Assembly (NCBI GenBank): GCA_030609445.1
Contig: JAUWCF010000010.1
Span: 1 to 11,826, forward strand
Reading direction: 5' to 3'
Origin: Thermoplasmatota archaeon
GTDB taxonomy: Archaea; Thermoplasmatota; E2; DHVEG-1
DNA: 11,826 nt
In this document: in pieces, positions 1 through 6,147 of the stretch
Layout: the number at the start of each line of letters is the position of its first letter
Position numbering within the stretch: position 1 is the stretch's first letter
Program-made: the position numbers and the translations under genes
The notes under the pieces: model-generated
The model's database searches: none
What the model saw: the letters and a program-made list of their open reading frames with translations, nothing else
What the model was told of the DNA's origin: nothing

Positions 1-293
1 AACCTCTCTATTATAATCTATGATGGGATATTTAATATATAAATCCTCACATCCGTAAATATAGTCGGTGGTTTTCTTATATAACTAAAAAAATAATTTC
101 TAATTATTACAAAATGATTACTATTGCCCCTACAACTTTCATAAGATGATAAATAGATATAAACTGCAGAGTTAATTTCTTTTCACTTTGTTGTCAATGT
201 AAGAAAACCCCCCCCATATTCTATGTCCAACTTATTTATCAAAAAACATCTGTATTTTATTTGCGTAATAATTTTTGGTTTTTTACCGTGCTT
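1..293. other. AT-rich non-coding stretch
   Basis: I see no convincing gene on either strand. The stretch contains several TATA-like runs (for example around 31-43), a run of eight C at 208-215 that is striking in such AT-rich sequence, and a T6 tract on the minus strand (241-246). That tract lies about 50 bp past the end of the exported-protein gene and could act as its archaeal oligo-T terminator. Nothing else can be supported. Confidence 0.5.
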
Positions 294-767
294 TTAGGGT
301 ATAACTGTCCGTTTTGCTTTTAGCCAAGGCCCGTTAATTATGTAAAAGGTAGCAGTATCGATGTAATTCTCTTCACCGCCGGAGAGAAAACCTTCAACGA
401 CATATCTGCCAACAGGAACCTGAACTCCTTGTTGATCTGTCTGATCCCATGGCGGCCAGGTTATGTATTCGCCTGGTTCAAGTTCATACCAACAATATGT
501 AGCTTCTTGGTATACAATCTCGTTATCGTTATTATATATGGTAATAATAGGCCCTCCAGCACTGAGTAGTTCATCACCAACGTTTGTTAAAAAAATAGCA
601 ACCGGTTCACCTGGACTATAGATAATTTTATCTGTAGTAACTTCCAACACCGCTCCCGTTGAAGATGATTTTTTATTGCTTGCTATAGCAATCCCTAAAG
701 AACTTGTAGATGACAACAATAGTACTATTAAAACTACTCCTACCAAAACATATTTTGCCCCTTTCAT
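294..767 (-). CDS. Small exported protein with BsuPI/Ig-like beta-sandwich domain
   Basis: A protein of 157 residues. The frame is open up to a TTG at 776, but I chose the ATG at 767 because AGAGG lies 9 nt upstream of it, whereas it abuts the TTG directly. The N-terminus is a typical signal or anchor: a short basic start (MKGAKY) followed by about 22 hydrophobic residues (VLVGVVLIVLLLSS and on). A Ser/Asn/Lys linker follows. The rest looks like one beta-sandwich: a YSPGEPVAIFLTN strand, an ELEPGEY motif and a VPVGRYVVEGF strand, the pattern seen in BsuPI-type and FlgD-like Ig domains. No catalytic residues are visible, so a surface-exposed binding or inhibitor-like role is an inference. A TATA-like box at 803-810 and a paired TTGCAA motif at 814-830 lie upstream. 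The gene appears to be transcribed alone. Confidence 0.7.
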   Translation of the reverse strand: MKGAKYVLVGVVLIVLLLSSTSSLGIAIASNKKSSSTGAVLEVTTDKIIYSPGEPVAIFLTNVGDELLSAGGPIITIYNNDNEIVYQEATYCWYELEPGEYITWPPWDQTDQQGVQVPVGRYVVEGFLSGGEENYIDTATFYIINGPWLKAKRTVIP

Positions 768-802
768 TCTTTTCAACCTCTATTTTACATAGAACATAAA
801 GA

Positions 803-830
803 ATATAAATCTTTTGCAAAAAAATTGCAA
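803..830 (-). promoter_or_regulatory. Promoter with a paired TTGCAA operator-like motif
   Basis: Read on the minus strand, a TTTATATTC TATA-like box (about 803-810) lies some 40 bp before the start of the exported-protein gene. This would place transcription start near 780. Directly upstream, where the BRE would sit, are two copies of the palindrome TTGCAA (814-819 and 825-830), 11 bp apart centre to centre, which is one helical turn. That geometry suits a dimeric regulator. The A/T run between them reads as T7 on the minus strand and could also serve as the oligo-T terminator of the zinc-ribbon gene ending at 869. Confidence 0.4.
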
Positions 831-868
831 CATTTGTTACAGGATAAGGTCACATATTAGAATTACGA

Positions 869-1045
869 CTACTTTGCACCAATAACTGATTTACAGTATG
901 GGCAGATCAACCAATATTTTTTATCGGTTCCTGTATATCTACCACCAATAAAATCACTCTTGGCTCTATTCAGCTTGATTAGTGGCTTTACTTTCTTATG
1001 ACAATTTCTGCATTCAACTTCTTTATCACCAAAACGTTTCCTCAC
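869..1045 (-). CDS. Small zinc-ribbon protein coupled to iorB
   Basis: A 58-codon gene starting with GTG whose first base is the last base of the iorB stop codon (TAGTG). AGGA lies about 7 nt upstream, inside the end of iorB. The product starts MRKRFGDKEVECRNCHKK and ends WLICPYCKSVIGAK. Two CxxC knuckles (Cys12/Cys15 and Cys48/Cys51) are separated by about 32 residues, a classic four-Cys zinc ribbon with a basic, polar middle. The terminal stop is TAG at 869-871. I do not recognise the family. The one-base overlap implies translational coupling with iorB and production with the oxidoreductase, so a role in its assembly, maturation or regulation is a reasonable inference. An unrelated nucleic-acid-binding role is equally possible from the ribbon alone. 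Confidence 0.72.
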   Translation of the reverse strand: MRKRFGDKEVECRNCHKKVKPLIKLNRAKSDFIGGRYTGTDKKYWLICPYCKSVIGAK

Positions 1046-1638
1046 TATAGATCCTTTAATGCCTTCATACCGCCGTTAAATGCTTTCTTGTTTATGTCTT
1101 TGTATTTTACAGGGATGTTTCCAAGAATTGTCTCTAATAAAACATCTGATTTAAACGGCAAAACATCAGCTGCAGCGAGAGCACCAAGCATCACAATATT
1201 TTTTGTAATAGCAGCACCAGAATCTTTAGCGATCTTTAATGCATCAATCTTAAATAAAATAGCACGTGATTGTATCTCTTTATAAACGTCATCAAGATTT
1301 GGATACTTTTCACCACCCACAGAAACAGTGAATGGAACAACCGGGTTAATATCTGTTATAATCTTTGTTTTTTTGTTTGCATACATAATATTTCGTAAAG
1401 CTTCCACCGGCTCCAGACTTACGATAACATCTGCAGTAGCAGCTGCCACAAGAGGCCCTGAAACATTACCCAACCGTACTGTGCAATTTACTGCCCCGCC
1501 TCTTTGTGCCATTCCATGGACTTCAGATACATAGACGTTTGTTTTTGCTCTCACTGCTGCTTTTCCCAGGATATTTGCTGCAGTGATTACTCCTTGACCA
1601 CCAACTCCTGTAAGAACAATACTTGTCTTCCTGTTCAT
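1045..1638 (-). CDS. iorB: Indolepyruvate:ferredoxin oxidoreductase, beta (gamma-domain) subunit
   Basis: At 197 residues, the usual IorB length. The N-terminus IVLTGVGGQGVITAANILG is the glycine-rich start of the pyruvate/2-oxoacid oxidoreductase gamma-type domain, followed by SEVHGMAQRGGAV, which is highly characteristic of IorB and related small subunits. With IorA it oxidises indolepyruvate, phenylpyruvate and similar transamination products to aryl-acetyl-CoA, CO2 and reduced ferredoxin, in the cytoplasm. The ATG overlaps the iorA stop as ATGA (1635-1638), so the two are translated in a coupled way at balanced levels. The stop overlaps the GTG of the small zinc-ribbon gene. No frameshift or missing motif is visible. 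Confidence 0.93.
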   Translation of the reverse strand: MNRKTSIVLTGVGGQGVITAANILGKAAVRAKTNVYVSEVHGMAQRGGAVNCTVRLGNVSGPLVAAATADVIVSLEPVEALRNIMYANKKTKIITDINPVVPFTVSVGGEKYPNLDDVYKEIQSRAILFKIDALKIAKDSGAAITKNIVMLGALAAADVLPFKSDVLLETILGNIPVKYKDINKKAFNGGMKALKDL

Positions 1639-3518
1639 TTCTTCCCCTCCTTTTTAGAGATGGCATCTACTGGGCAAATCTCTACACAGTTCCCACAACC
1701 ATTGCACTGTGTCTCATCAATATGGATGCTTCCATCGTCAGCATAGTAAAACGCAGGGCATCCAAATCGGCCGATACATGTCTTACATTTTGTACATTTA
1801 TCTTGGTCAATGGTGTAGACAGGAATTTTTTCTCCTGCTCTTCGCATCCGCTGGACTTCCAGAAGGATACATGGCGATTTACTGACAACAACAGATGGTC
1901 CTTTGAAATCAAGTGCTCTTTTGTATGCTTCAGCTGTCTCTTTAATATTGTTTGGATCAACAACCTCGATATGTTTAACACCAAGACCTTTGACGATATC
2001 CTCAATTACAATAAGGTTTGCTTGTCTCCCCATCCCGTCAAATTCTGTTCCCGGGTTTGGTTGATGTCCAGTCATTGCAGTTGTTCTATTATCAAGGATG
2101 CTTATCACACAGTCATGATTATGATAGACTGCATTGATGATTGGCGGGATTCCTGAATGAAAGAATGTAGAATCTCCCATAAATGAAATGATTTTTTGAT
2201 CAGTTGCAACAGAAAGACCACATGCAGTACCCGCATTTGAACCCATACATAATAACAGATCTGCTGTTTCAAGTGGAGGAGCCTTACCAAGGGTATAACA
2301 TCCAATGTCTGTCGGATAAATCGTGTCTTTTGGCGCTGCTTTTTTCACTGCGTAATATGTTGCTCTATGTGGACATCCTGGACATAGAGTGGGAGGTCTA
2401 CTTGGTAGCTTTAACTTTGGTTGCATCTGTTTTGGAAACGGATTTTTTACCTTGAATATCTTTGAGAACGCCTCAGCAACTATGTCTGGGTTGTATTCGT
2501 ATAATCTGGAGAAATGATCTGTAGATTTTCCATAGATTCTTACGTTTGATCCAATGTCATATGCCATTGCTTTGAATTGATTTTCAAGAATAGGTTCGCC
2601 TTCTTCAACAACAATTAAAGATTTACAAGATTTAATGAATTTTTCACACATTTTTCGTGGGAGAGGATGTGTCATCCCAAGTTTTAAAATGCCGACATCG
2701 AGATCCATGATTTCTGATACTTCTTTTACATAGTTATAGGAAACACCTGAAGTAACTATTCCAAAATCTTTTGGTGTTCCTATGTTTATAACTTCGTTAA
2801 ATGGTGATTTCTCTGAAATTTTTTCAGCTTGCTTCATTTTTTCAAGTAAAACAGGATGTTTTATCCGTGCAGTATTTGGAGTAGTAACTAGCAACGGATC
2901 TTTTTCAAAATGCCCTTTTTTCCGAGGTTTTTTCAGTTTATTAAAAGTAACTGCTCCTCGGGCATGATTTAATCTAGTGGTTGTCCTTAAAAGAACAGGG
3001 AGTTTTAATTCTTCAGATAGTTCAAATCCAAGTCTGGTCATCTCTTTTGCTTCTTGTGGTGTTGTTGGTTCAAGCATTGGTGCACTACCAAACAATGCAA
3101 AATATCTGTTGTCTTGTTCGTTTTGAGAGGAATGACAATACGGATCATCTGCAGTGACAATGATATGACCAGCTTTACAGCCTACATAAAGATATGTCAT
3201 GAATGCATCAGATGCAACGTTTAGACCAACATGTTTCATACAAGTAAGTGCTCTAAGGCCACTAAATGCTGCAGCAGCTGCAACCTCTAATGCAACTTTT
3301 TCATTTGTTGAATATTCACAATAGAATCCAGGGTCTTTATTTTGTTTTGTAGCATATTTTGCAATTTTTGAAAATGTATCAGCGATTTCTGATGAAGGCG
3401 TTCCTGGATAGGTTGTTGCTATATCGACTCCTGCCTCAAGTGCTCCTCTTGTTATGGCTTCATTTCCTAGTAACAGAATTTTTTTCCCAACTTTATTTTC
3501 AATTATTTCCATCATCAT
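1635..3518 (-). CDS. iorA: Indolepyruvate:ferredoxin oxidoreductase, alpha subunit
   Basis: At 627 residues, full IorA length. The N-terminal pyrimidine-binding domain carries TTYPGTPSSEI (about 36-45). A middle domain resembles domain II of 2-oxoacid oxidoreductases. The C-terminal TPP-pyrophosphate domain has CPGCPHRAT (379-386) and the GDS...LDN metal/TPP motif (448-450, 475-477). The extreme C-terminus is a two-cluster ferredoxin module: C575/C578/C581/C587 and C605/C608/C611/C615. It catalyses the TPP-dependent decarboxylating oxidation of aryl-pyruvates, passing electrons to ferredoxin, as partner of IorB. Three ATG codons in a row open the gene (3518, 3515, 3512). GGTGA at 3522-3526 is best spaced for the second or third, so the protein may be one or two residues shorter. 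Confidence 0.95.
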   Translation of the reverse strand: MMMEIIENKVGKKILLLGNEAITRGALEAGVDIATTYPGTPSSEIADTFSKIAKYATKQNKDPGFYCEYSTNEKVALEVAAAAAFSGLRALTCMKHVGLNVASDAFMTYLYVGCKAGHIIVTADDPYCHSSQNEQDNRYFALFGSAPMLEPTTPQEAKEMTRLGFELSEELKLPVLLRTTTRLNHARGAVTFNKLKKPRKKGHFEKDPLLVTTPNTARIKHPVLLEKMKQAEKISEKSPFNEVINIGTPKDFGIVTSGVSYNYVKEVSEIMDLDVGILKLGMTHPLPRKMCEKFIKSCKSLIVVEEGEPILENQFKAMAYDIGSNVRIYGKSTDHFSRLYEYNPDIVAEAFSKIFKVKNPFPKQMQPKLKLPSRPPTLCPGCPHRATYYAVKKAAPKDTIYPTDIGCYTLGKAPPLETADLLLCMGSNAGTACGLSVATDQKIISFMGDSTFFHSGIPPIINAVYHNHDCVISILDNRTTAMTGHQPNPGTEFDGMGRQANLIVIEDIVKGLGVKHIEVVDPNNIKETAEAYKRALDFKGPSVVVSKSPCILLEVQRMRRAGEKIPVYTIDQDKCTKCKTCIGRFGCPAFYYADDGSIHIDETQCNGCGNCVEICPVDAISKKEGKK

Positions 3519-3529
3519 TAATCACCAAA

Positions 3530-3548
3530 TAAACAGATTATATGCTAA
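3530..3548 (-). promoter_or_regulatory. Probable TATA promoter of iorAB
   Basis: On the minus strand a GCATATAATC stretch (about 3537-3546) lies some 20-28 bp upstream of the iorA start. This is the distance expected for an archaeal TATA box driving a transcript with a very short leader. No conserved operator is visible next to it. Confidence 0.35.
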
Positions 3549-3851
3549 TTGCCCCAGACAGTGGTATTTGTGAGCAGAATATAAAGCTAACGAAAAGCAG
3601 ATTTTTCGTCTTGATGTTTTCTGTGCTTTGTTCACTAAAATGTTTGATAAGCGACCAGCGAAGACCCCGTTTCCAATTCTGTAATTTAAAAAAACATACA
3701 TCATTTTTTTCAATTTTTTTTACAAAAAAATGCTGAGAAAAATCCCTCCTTAGAACCAAGGAGTAAATATGTTTGTAATGCTATTGCCTTAACTACATAC
3801 ACATATGCATATTCATCTGCGAACAAGGTACTTAAAAGTGGAGTGAATATT

Positions 3852-3928
3852 GGGGGATGGAAGGAATTGAGCTGGTAGTTGTATTGCATCCCATCCCTCC
3901 TAGTGAGACCAGCCATCCTTCTTTTTTT
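3852..3928 (+). ncRNA. Candidate structured small RNA or attenuator ending in a T-tract
   Basis: A run of G at 3852-3856 opens a stretch that folds by two nested perfect stems: GAAGGA (3860-3865) with TCCTTC (3916-3921), and GCTGGT (3871-3876) with ACCAGC (3908-3913). T7 follows at once (3922-3928). A CTTAAAAG TATA-like box (3831-3838) is about 25 bp before the G run, the right distance for a promoter. GGGATG (3854-3859) could instead pair with either of two overlapping CATCCC copies at 3887-3897, or partly with CATCC at 3914-3918, so mutually exclusive folds are possible. I cannot match it to a known RNA family; it could equally be only a terminator. Confidence 0.35.
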
Positions 3929-4116
3929 GTCACGTTTTTTATCTCTTTTTATTGGGTGATTTTTGTGAGAATGAGAAAGTATTTGTACCTCACGATGCAT
4001 TACAATTTTGTCTGGTGAGGAAAGGTAGGATGTACTGGCTGCAATAAGCCTAAAAATTGTATTGTTTTCCAGATATGCCGCTTTTAATAAGCCCAGATCA
4101 CTTGGAGGGAAAAACT

Positions 4117-4233
4117 ATGACCAAAATTCAAAATATCGGGATGTACACTGAGCCAAAAACAACAACAAAGCAAATACCATTATTTGAGGAAGAGGACGAC
4201 GGCAATCTTATACCCTATGTTAGAGAAGAATAG
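4117..4233 (+). CDS. 38-residue acidic small protein, function unknown
   Basis: A short gene with an excellent ribosome binding site, GGAGGG at 4104-4109, 7 nt before the ATG. The product begins MTKIQNIGMYTEP, has a TTTKQIPLFEEEDDG middle and ends in YVREE, followed by TAG. It is acidic in its second half, has no membrane segment and no Cys, and shows no domain I recognise. Perfect ribosome-site spacing and amino-acid-like composition argue for a real small gene rather than chance. It sits on the same strand as thiDN, which has its own promoter, so the two need not be co-expressed. A CTAAAAAT stretch at 4050-4057 could be its TATA box. Confidence 0.55.
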   Translation: MTKIQNIGMYTEPKTTTKQIPLFEEEDDGNLIPYVREE

Positions 4234-4280
4234 ATTAGCAATAGTTTCAACCTGTTCGTAGTTGTTTTTTGTTCTGAGAA

Positions 4281-4300
4281 GGAAACAAAATATAAATTCA
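4281..4300 (+). promoter_or_regulatory. TATA promoter of thiDN, probably leaderless
   Basis: An ATATAAAT TATA box (4290-4297) is preceded by a purine-rich GGAAAC stretch that fits a BRE. Start would fall about 25 bp downstream, at roughly 4318-4322, on or beside the ATG at 4322. There is no ribosome binding site before that ATG, which supports a leaderless mRNA. Confidence 0.55.
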
Positions 4301-4321
4301 AATGTTATAATGAACTATTGA

Positions 4322-5668
4322 ATGGAAAAAAAAGTTGTACTTAGTATCGCTGGATCAGATCCTTCTGGTGGGGCAGGAATTCAAGCGGATTTGAAATCGT
4401 TTTCATTTCTCAGGCTTCATGGAGTAACTGCTGTGACATGCATTACTTCTCAGAACACTATGCAGGTTAAAAATATACAGAGATTGCCTGTGGAAATAAT
4501 TGAGAGTCAAATTGATGTTTTATTTGAAGATTTCACAATTGATGATGTCAAAACAGGCATGTTGTTTGATGAAGAAACAATAAGGCTTATCTCTAAAAAA
4601 ATAACAGAATACAACATGAATCCTGTTGTTGATCCTGTTATGGTTGCGACAAGCGGCGATGCTTTATCACAAAATACTTTTACCACTTCTTTTAAAAAAT
4701 ATCTAATGCCAAAAACGTTTCTTCTCACGGCAAATATTCCCGAAGCCTCAAGGCTTGCTGGAGTTAAAATAAAAACAATAGACGATGTAAAAAAATCATG
4801 TAAAAAACTTTATGATTCTGGTCCAAAATATGTACTTATTAAAGGCGGACATCTCGATACAACAGACGCAGTTGATGTGTTTTATGATGGAAAAACATTC
4901 CATGAGTTTTCTCTCCCTCGAATTTCAAACAAAAAAGCACATGGCTCCGGATGTAGCTTATCAGCAGTTATAACTGGATTACTTGCTTTAGGAGAGACAC
5001 CTGTTGACGCAGTGAGAAAAGCAAAACATATCATATGGAGTATGATAAACGATGGATATACACCGGGAAAAGGATCAGATGTGCTTAATCATTCTTGCGA
5101 AAAAATACTGCCTTTAAATTTATCTGACGATCATGTCGTTACATGGGTTGAATTAAAAGATGCTGTTGAAAAACTCACATCGTTTTTACCACCTAGTTTT
5201 GTTCCTGAGGTTGGGATGAATTTTGCATATGCACTAAAAAATGCGAAGACATTTGAAGAAATCTGTGCTGTTGACGGTAGGATTTTAAAAACAGAAGAAA
5301 AAGTAAAACTATGCGGTGGCATTAGTTTTGGGGTTTCAAGACATGTCGCATCAATTGTTCTTGCGGCTATGTCTTTTGACAAAAACATACGATCTGTAGT
5401 GAATATTCGTTATTCAAAAAATAATCTGGACTTGTGCAAACAGGCTGGTTTTCGTATTGGTTTTTTTGGTAGTAAAAATGAACCGAAGGCTACGAAGTCT
5501 ACGATGGAATGGGGGACAAAACAAGCAATCAAAGATCTTGGATTCGTACCAGATATTATTTATGATCTAGGCGGTATAGGAAAGGAACCAATGATTCGTA
5601 TATTGGGAAAAAGTCCAAAAGATGTTTTGTTAAAAACACAAAGATTACTAAAATCGGATATAAGATAA
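4322..5668 (+). CDS. thiDN: Bifunctional HMP(-P) kinase / thiamin-phosphate synthase (ThiD-ThiN fusion)
   Basis: A protein of 448 residues with two domains. Residues 1-255 are ThiD, a ribokinase-fold kinase that phosphorylates hydroxymethylpyrimidine and its monophosphate: SIAGSDPSGGAGIQAD (8-23), VVDPVM (102-107), NIPEASRLAG (138-147), and the anion-hole motif HGSGCSLSA with Cys211. Residues about 270-448 are ThiN, the archaeal thiamin-phosphate synthase that joins HMP-PP to the thiazole phosphate: VDGR (317-320), GGISFGVSRHVA (332-343) and the C-terminal DIIYDLGGIGKEPMIRI (411-427). The fusion couples pyrimidine activation to ring joining and replaces bacterial ThiE. It is typical of archaea. 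The TATA box at 4290-4297 suggests a leaderless transcript. I found no TPP riboswitch upstream. Confidence 0.95.
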   Translation: MEKKVVLSIAGSDPSGGAGIQADLKSFSFLRLHGVTAVTCITSQNTMQVKNIQRLPVEIIESQIDVLFEDFTIDDVKTGMLFDEETIRLISKKITEYNMNPVVDPVMVATSGDALSQNTFTTSFKKYLMPKTFLLTANIPEASRLAGVKIKTIDDVKKSCKKLYDSGPKYVLIKGGHLDTTDAVDVFYDGKTFHEFSLPRISNKKAHGSGCSLSAVITGLLALGETPVDAVRKAKHIIWSMINDGYTPGKGSDVLNHSCEKILPLNLSDDHVVTWVELKDAVEKLTSFLPPSFVPEVGMNFAYALKNAKTFEEICAVDGRILKTEEKVKLCGGISFGVSRHVASIVLAAMSFDKNIRSVVNIRYSKNNLDLCKQAGFRIGFFGSKNEPKATKSTMEWGTKQAIKDLGFVPDIIYDLGGIGKEPMIRILGKSPKDVLLKTQRLLKSDIR

Positions 5669-5675
5669 GAAAATA

Positions 5676-5690
5676 CGAAATGTTTATAAG
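5676..5690 (+). promoter_or_regulatory. Promoter of alba
   Basis: A BRE-like CGAAA (5676-5680) is followed by TTTATAAG (5683-5690), a textbook archaeal BRE/TATA pair in the gap after thiDN. Expected transcription start is near 5712, leaving a leader of about 35 nt that contains the GGGAGGT ribosome binding site. Its quality suggests strong expression, as usual for a chromatin protein. Confidence 0.65.
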
Positions 5691-5747
5691 CAATTACGGC
5701 AATAAGAGGGCAATAAAAACAAAGACCTAACAGGGAGGTAAAACCTT

Positions 5748-6032
5748 ATGACAGCAAAAGGAAGCGAAGAAAACGTAATATTTGTAGGAAACAAACCACC
5801 AATGAGCTACGTACTTGCTATAGTCACACAGTTCAATAGCGGCTCAAATGAAGTAATCGTAAAAGCCAGAGGCAGAGCCATCAGCAGAGCCGTCGATGCA
5901 GCAGAGATTACAAGAAACAGGTTTGTTACAGACGCAAAAATCAAGCAAATAGAGATTGGAACAGAATCTATTACAAACGAAGAAGGAAGAACATCAAACG
6001 TCTCATCAATTGAGATAACTCTAGAAAAATAA
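5748..6032 (+). CDS. alba: Alba DNA/RNA-binding chromatin protein
   Basis: At 94 residues, normal Alba length. The family core is plain: [16 protein letters not shown] (9-24), [19 protein letters not shown] (35-53), and IEIGTES followed by a SSIEITL strand at the C-terminus. Alba is an abundant dimer that coats DNA and also binds RNA; the Lys in the first loop contacts nucleic acid and is acetylated in Sulfolobus. The family's usual paired GKKP is GNKP here, keeping only the second Lys (Lys16). A strong GGGAGGT ribosome binding site and a clear promoter imply high expression. The gene is monocistronic, ended by a hairpin and T-rich tract at 6034-6076. Confidence 0.96.
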   Translation: MTAKGSEENVIFVGNKPPMSYVLAIVTQFNSGSNEVIVKARGRAISRAVDAAEITRNRFVTDAKIKQIEIGTESITNEEGRTSNVSSIEITLEK

Positions 6033-6033
6033 G

Positions 6034-6076
6034 GAAGTATTAAACACATACAATACTTCTATTTCCTTTATTTTTA
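6034..6076 (+). terminator. Hairpin plus T-rich tract after alba
   Basis: A perfect 8-bp stem, GAAGTATT (6034-6041) with AATACTTC (6052-6059) and a 10-nt loop, is followed by a T-rich run to about 6076. It lies 1 bp past the alba stop, in the gap between convergent genes, exactly where transcripts should end. Confidence 0.6.
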
Positions 6077-6098
6077 ATATTTACATTAGGGCTAATTA

Positions 6099-6140
6099 TA
6101 AAAAAATAAAACAGAGGGCCAAATATGTCAGAGTGCCTCT
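6099..6140 (-). terminator. Terminator of the acl-icd unit
   Basis: On the minus strand, just after the icd stop, AGAGGC (6135-6140) pairs with GCCCTCT (6113-6119) with one bulged C. A T-rich stretch including T7 follows (6099-6111). It faces the alba terminator in the 115-bp convergent gap. Confidence 0.5.
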
Positions 6141-6147
6141 ATACAGA

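Larger units (their letters stand above)
3519..4116. other. Long intergenic region between iorA and the small gene
   Basis: This 0.6 kb stretch separates divergent transcription units. Open frames here are short, unlike known proteins and without good starts, so I leave them out. It holds the iorA promoter; a perfect 6-bp hairpin at 3746-3763 (CTCCTT/AAGGAG, loop of 6) that reads on the minus strand as a stem soon followed by T5; the structured RNA candidate at 3852-3928; and a CCTCAC/GTGAGG hairpin at 3988-4020 in the probable leader region of the 38-codon gene. T-rich tracts follow at 3935-3955. Confidence 0.5.

Noticed and set aside
208..215. Run of eight C as a phase-variation tract
   Set aside because: It is not inside or just upstream of any recognisable gene, so no phase-variable frame can be supported.
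3538..3759. Overlapping open frames on both strands upstream of iorA
   Set aside because: Short, mutually overlapping and AT-driven, they cover the iorA promoter and have no plausible start signals.
3866..3900. GAGCTGGTAG resembling a tRNA D-arm
   Set aside because: No GGTTCRA T-loop, no acceptor stem and no anticodon arm can be drawn.
3710..4000. 96-codon minus-strand open frame in the iorA-thiDN gap
   Set aside because: It ends in a low-complexity Phe/Lys stretch, has no ribosome binding site and no recognisable domain, and it overlaps the structured RNA candidate.
4271..4282. CTGAGA motif upstream of thiDN, as in TPP riboswitches
   Set aside because: The other conserved TPP-riboswitch elements are absent, and the motif lies upstream of the thiDN TATA box, outside the predicted transcript.
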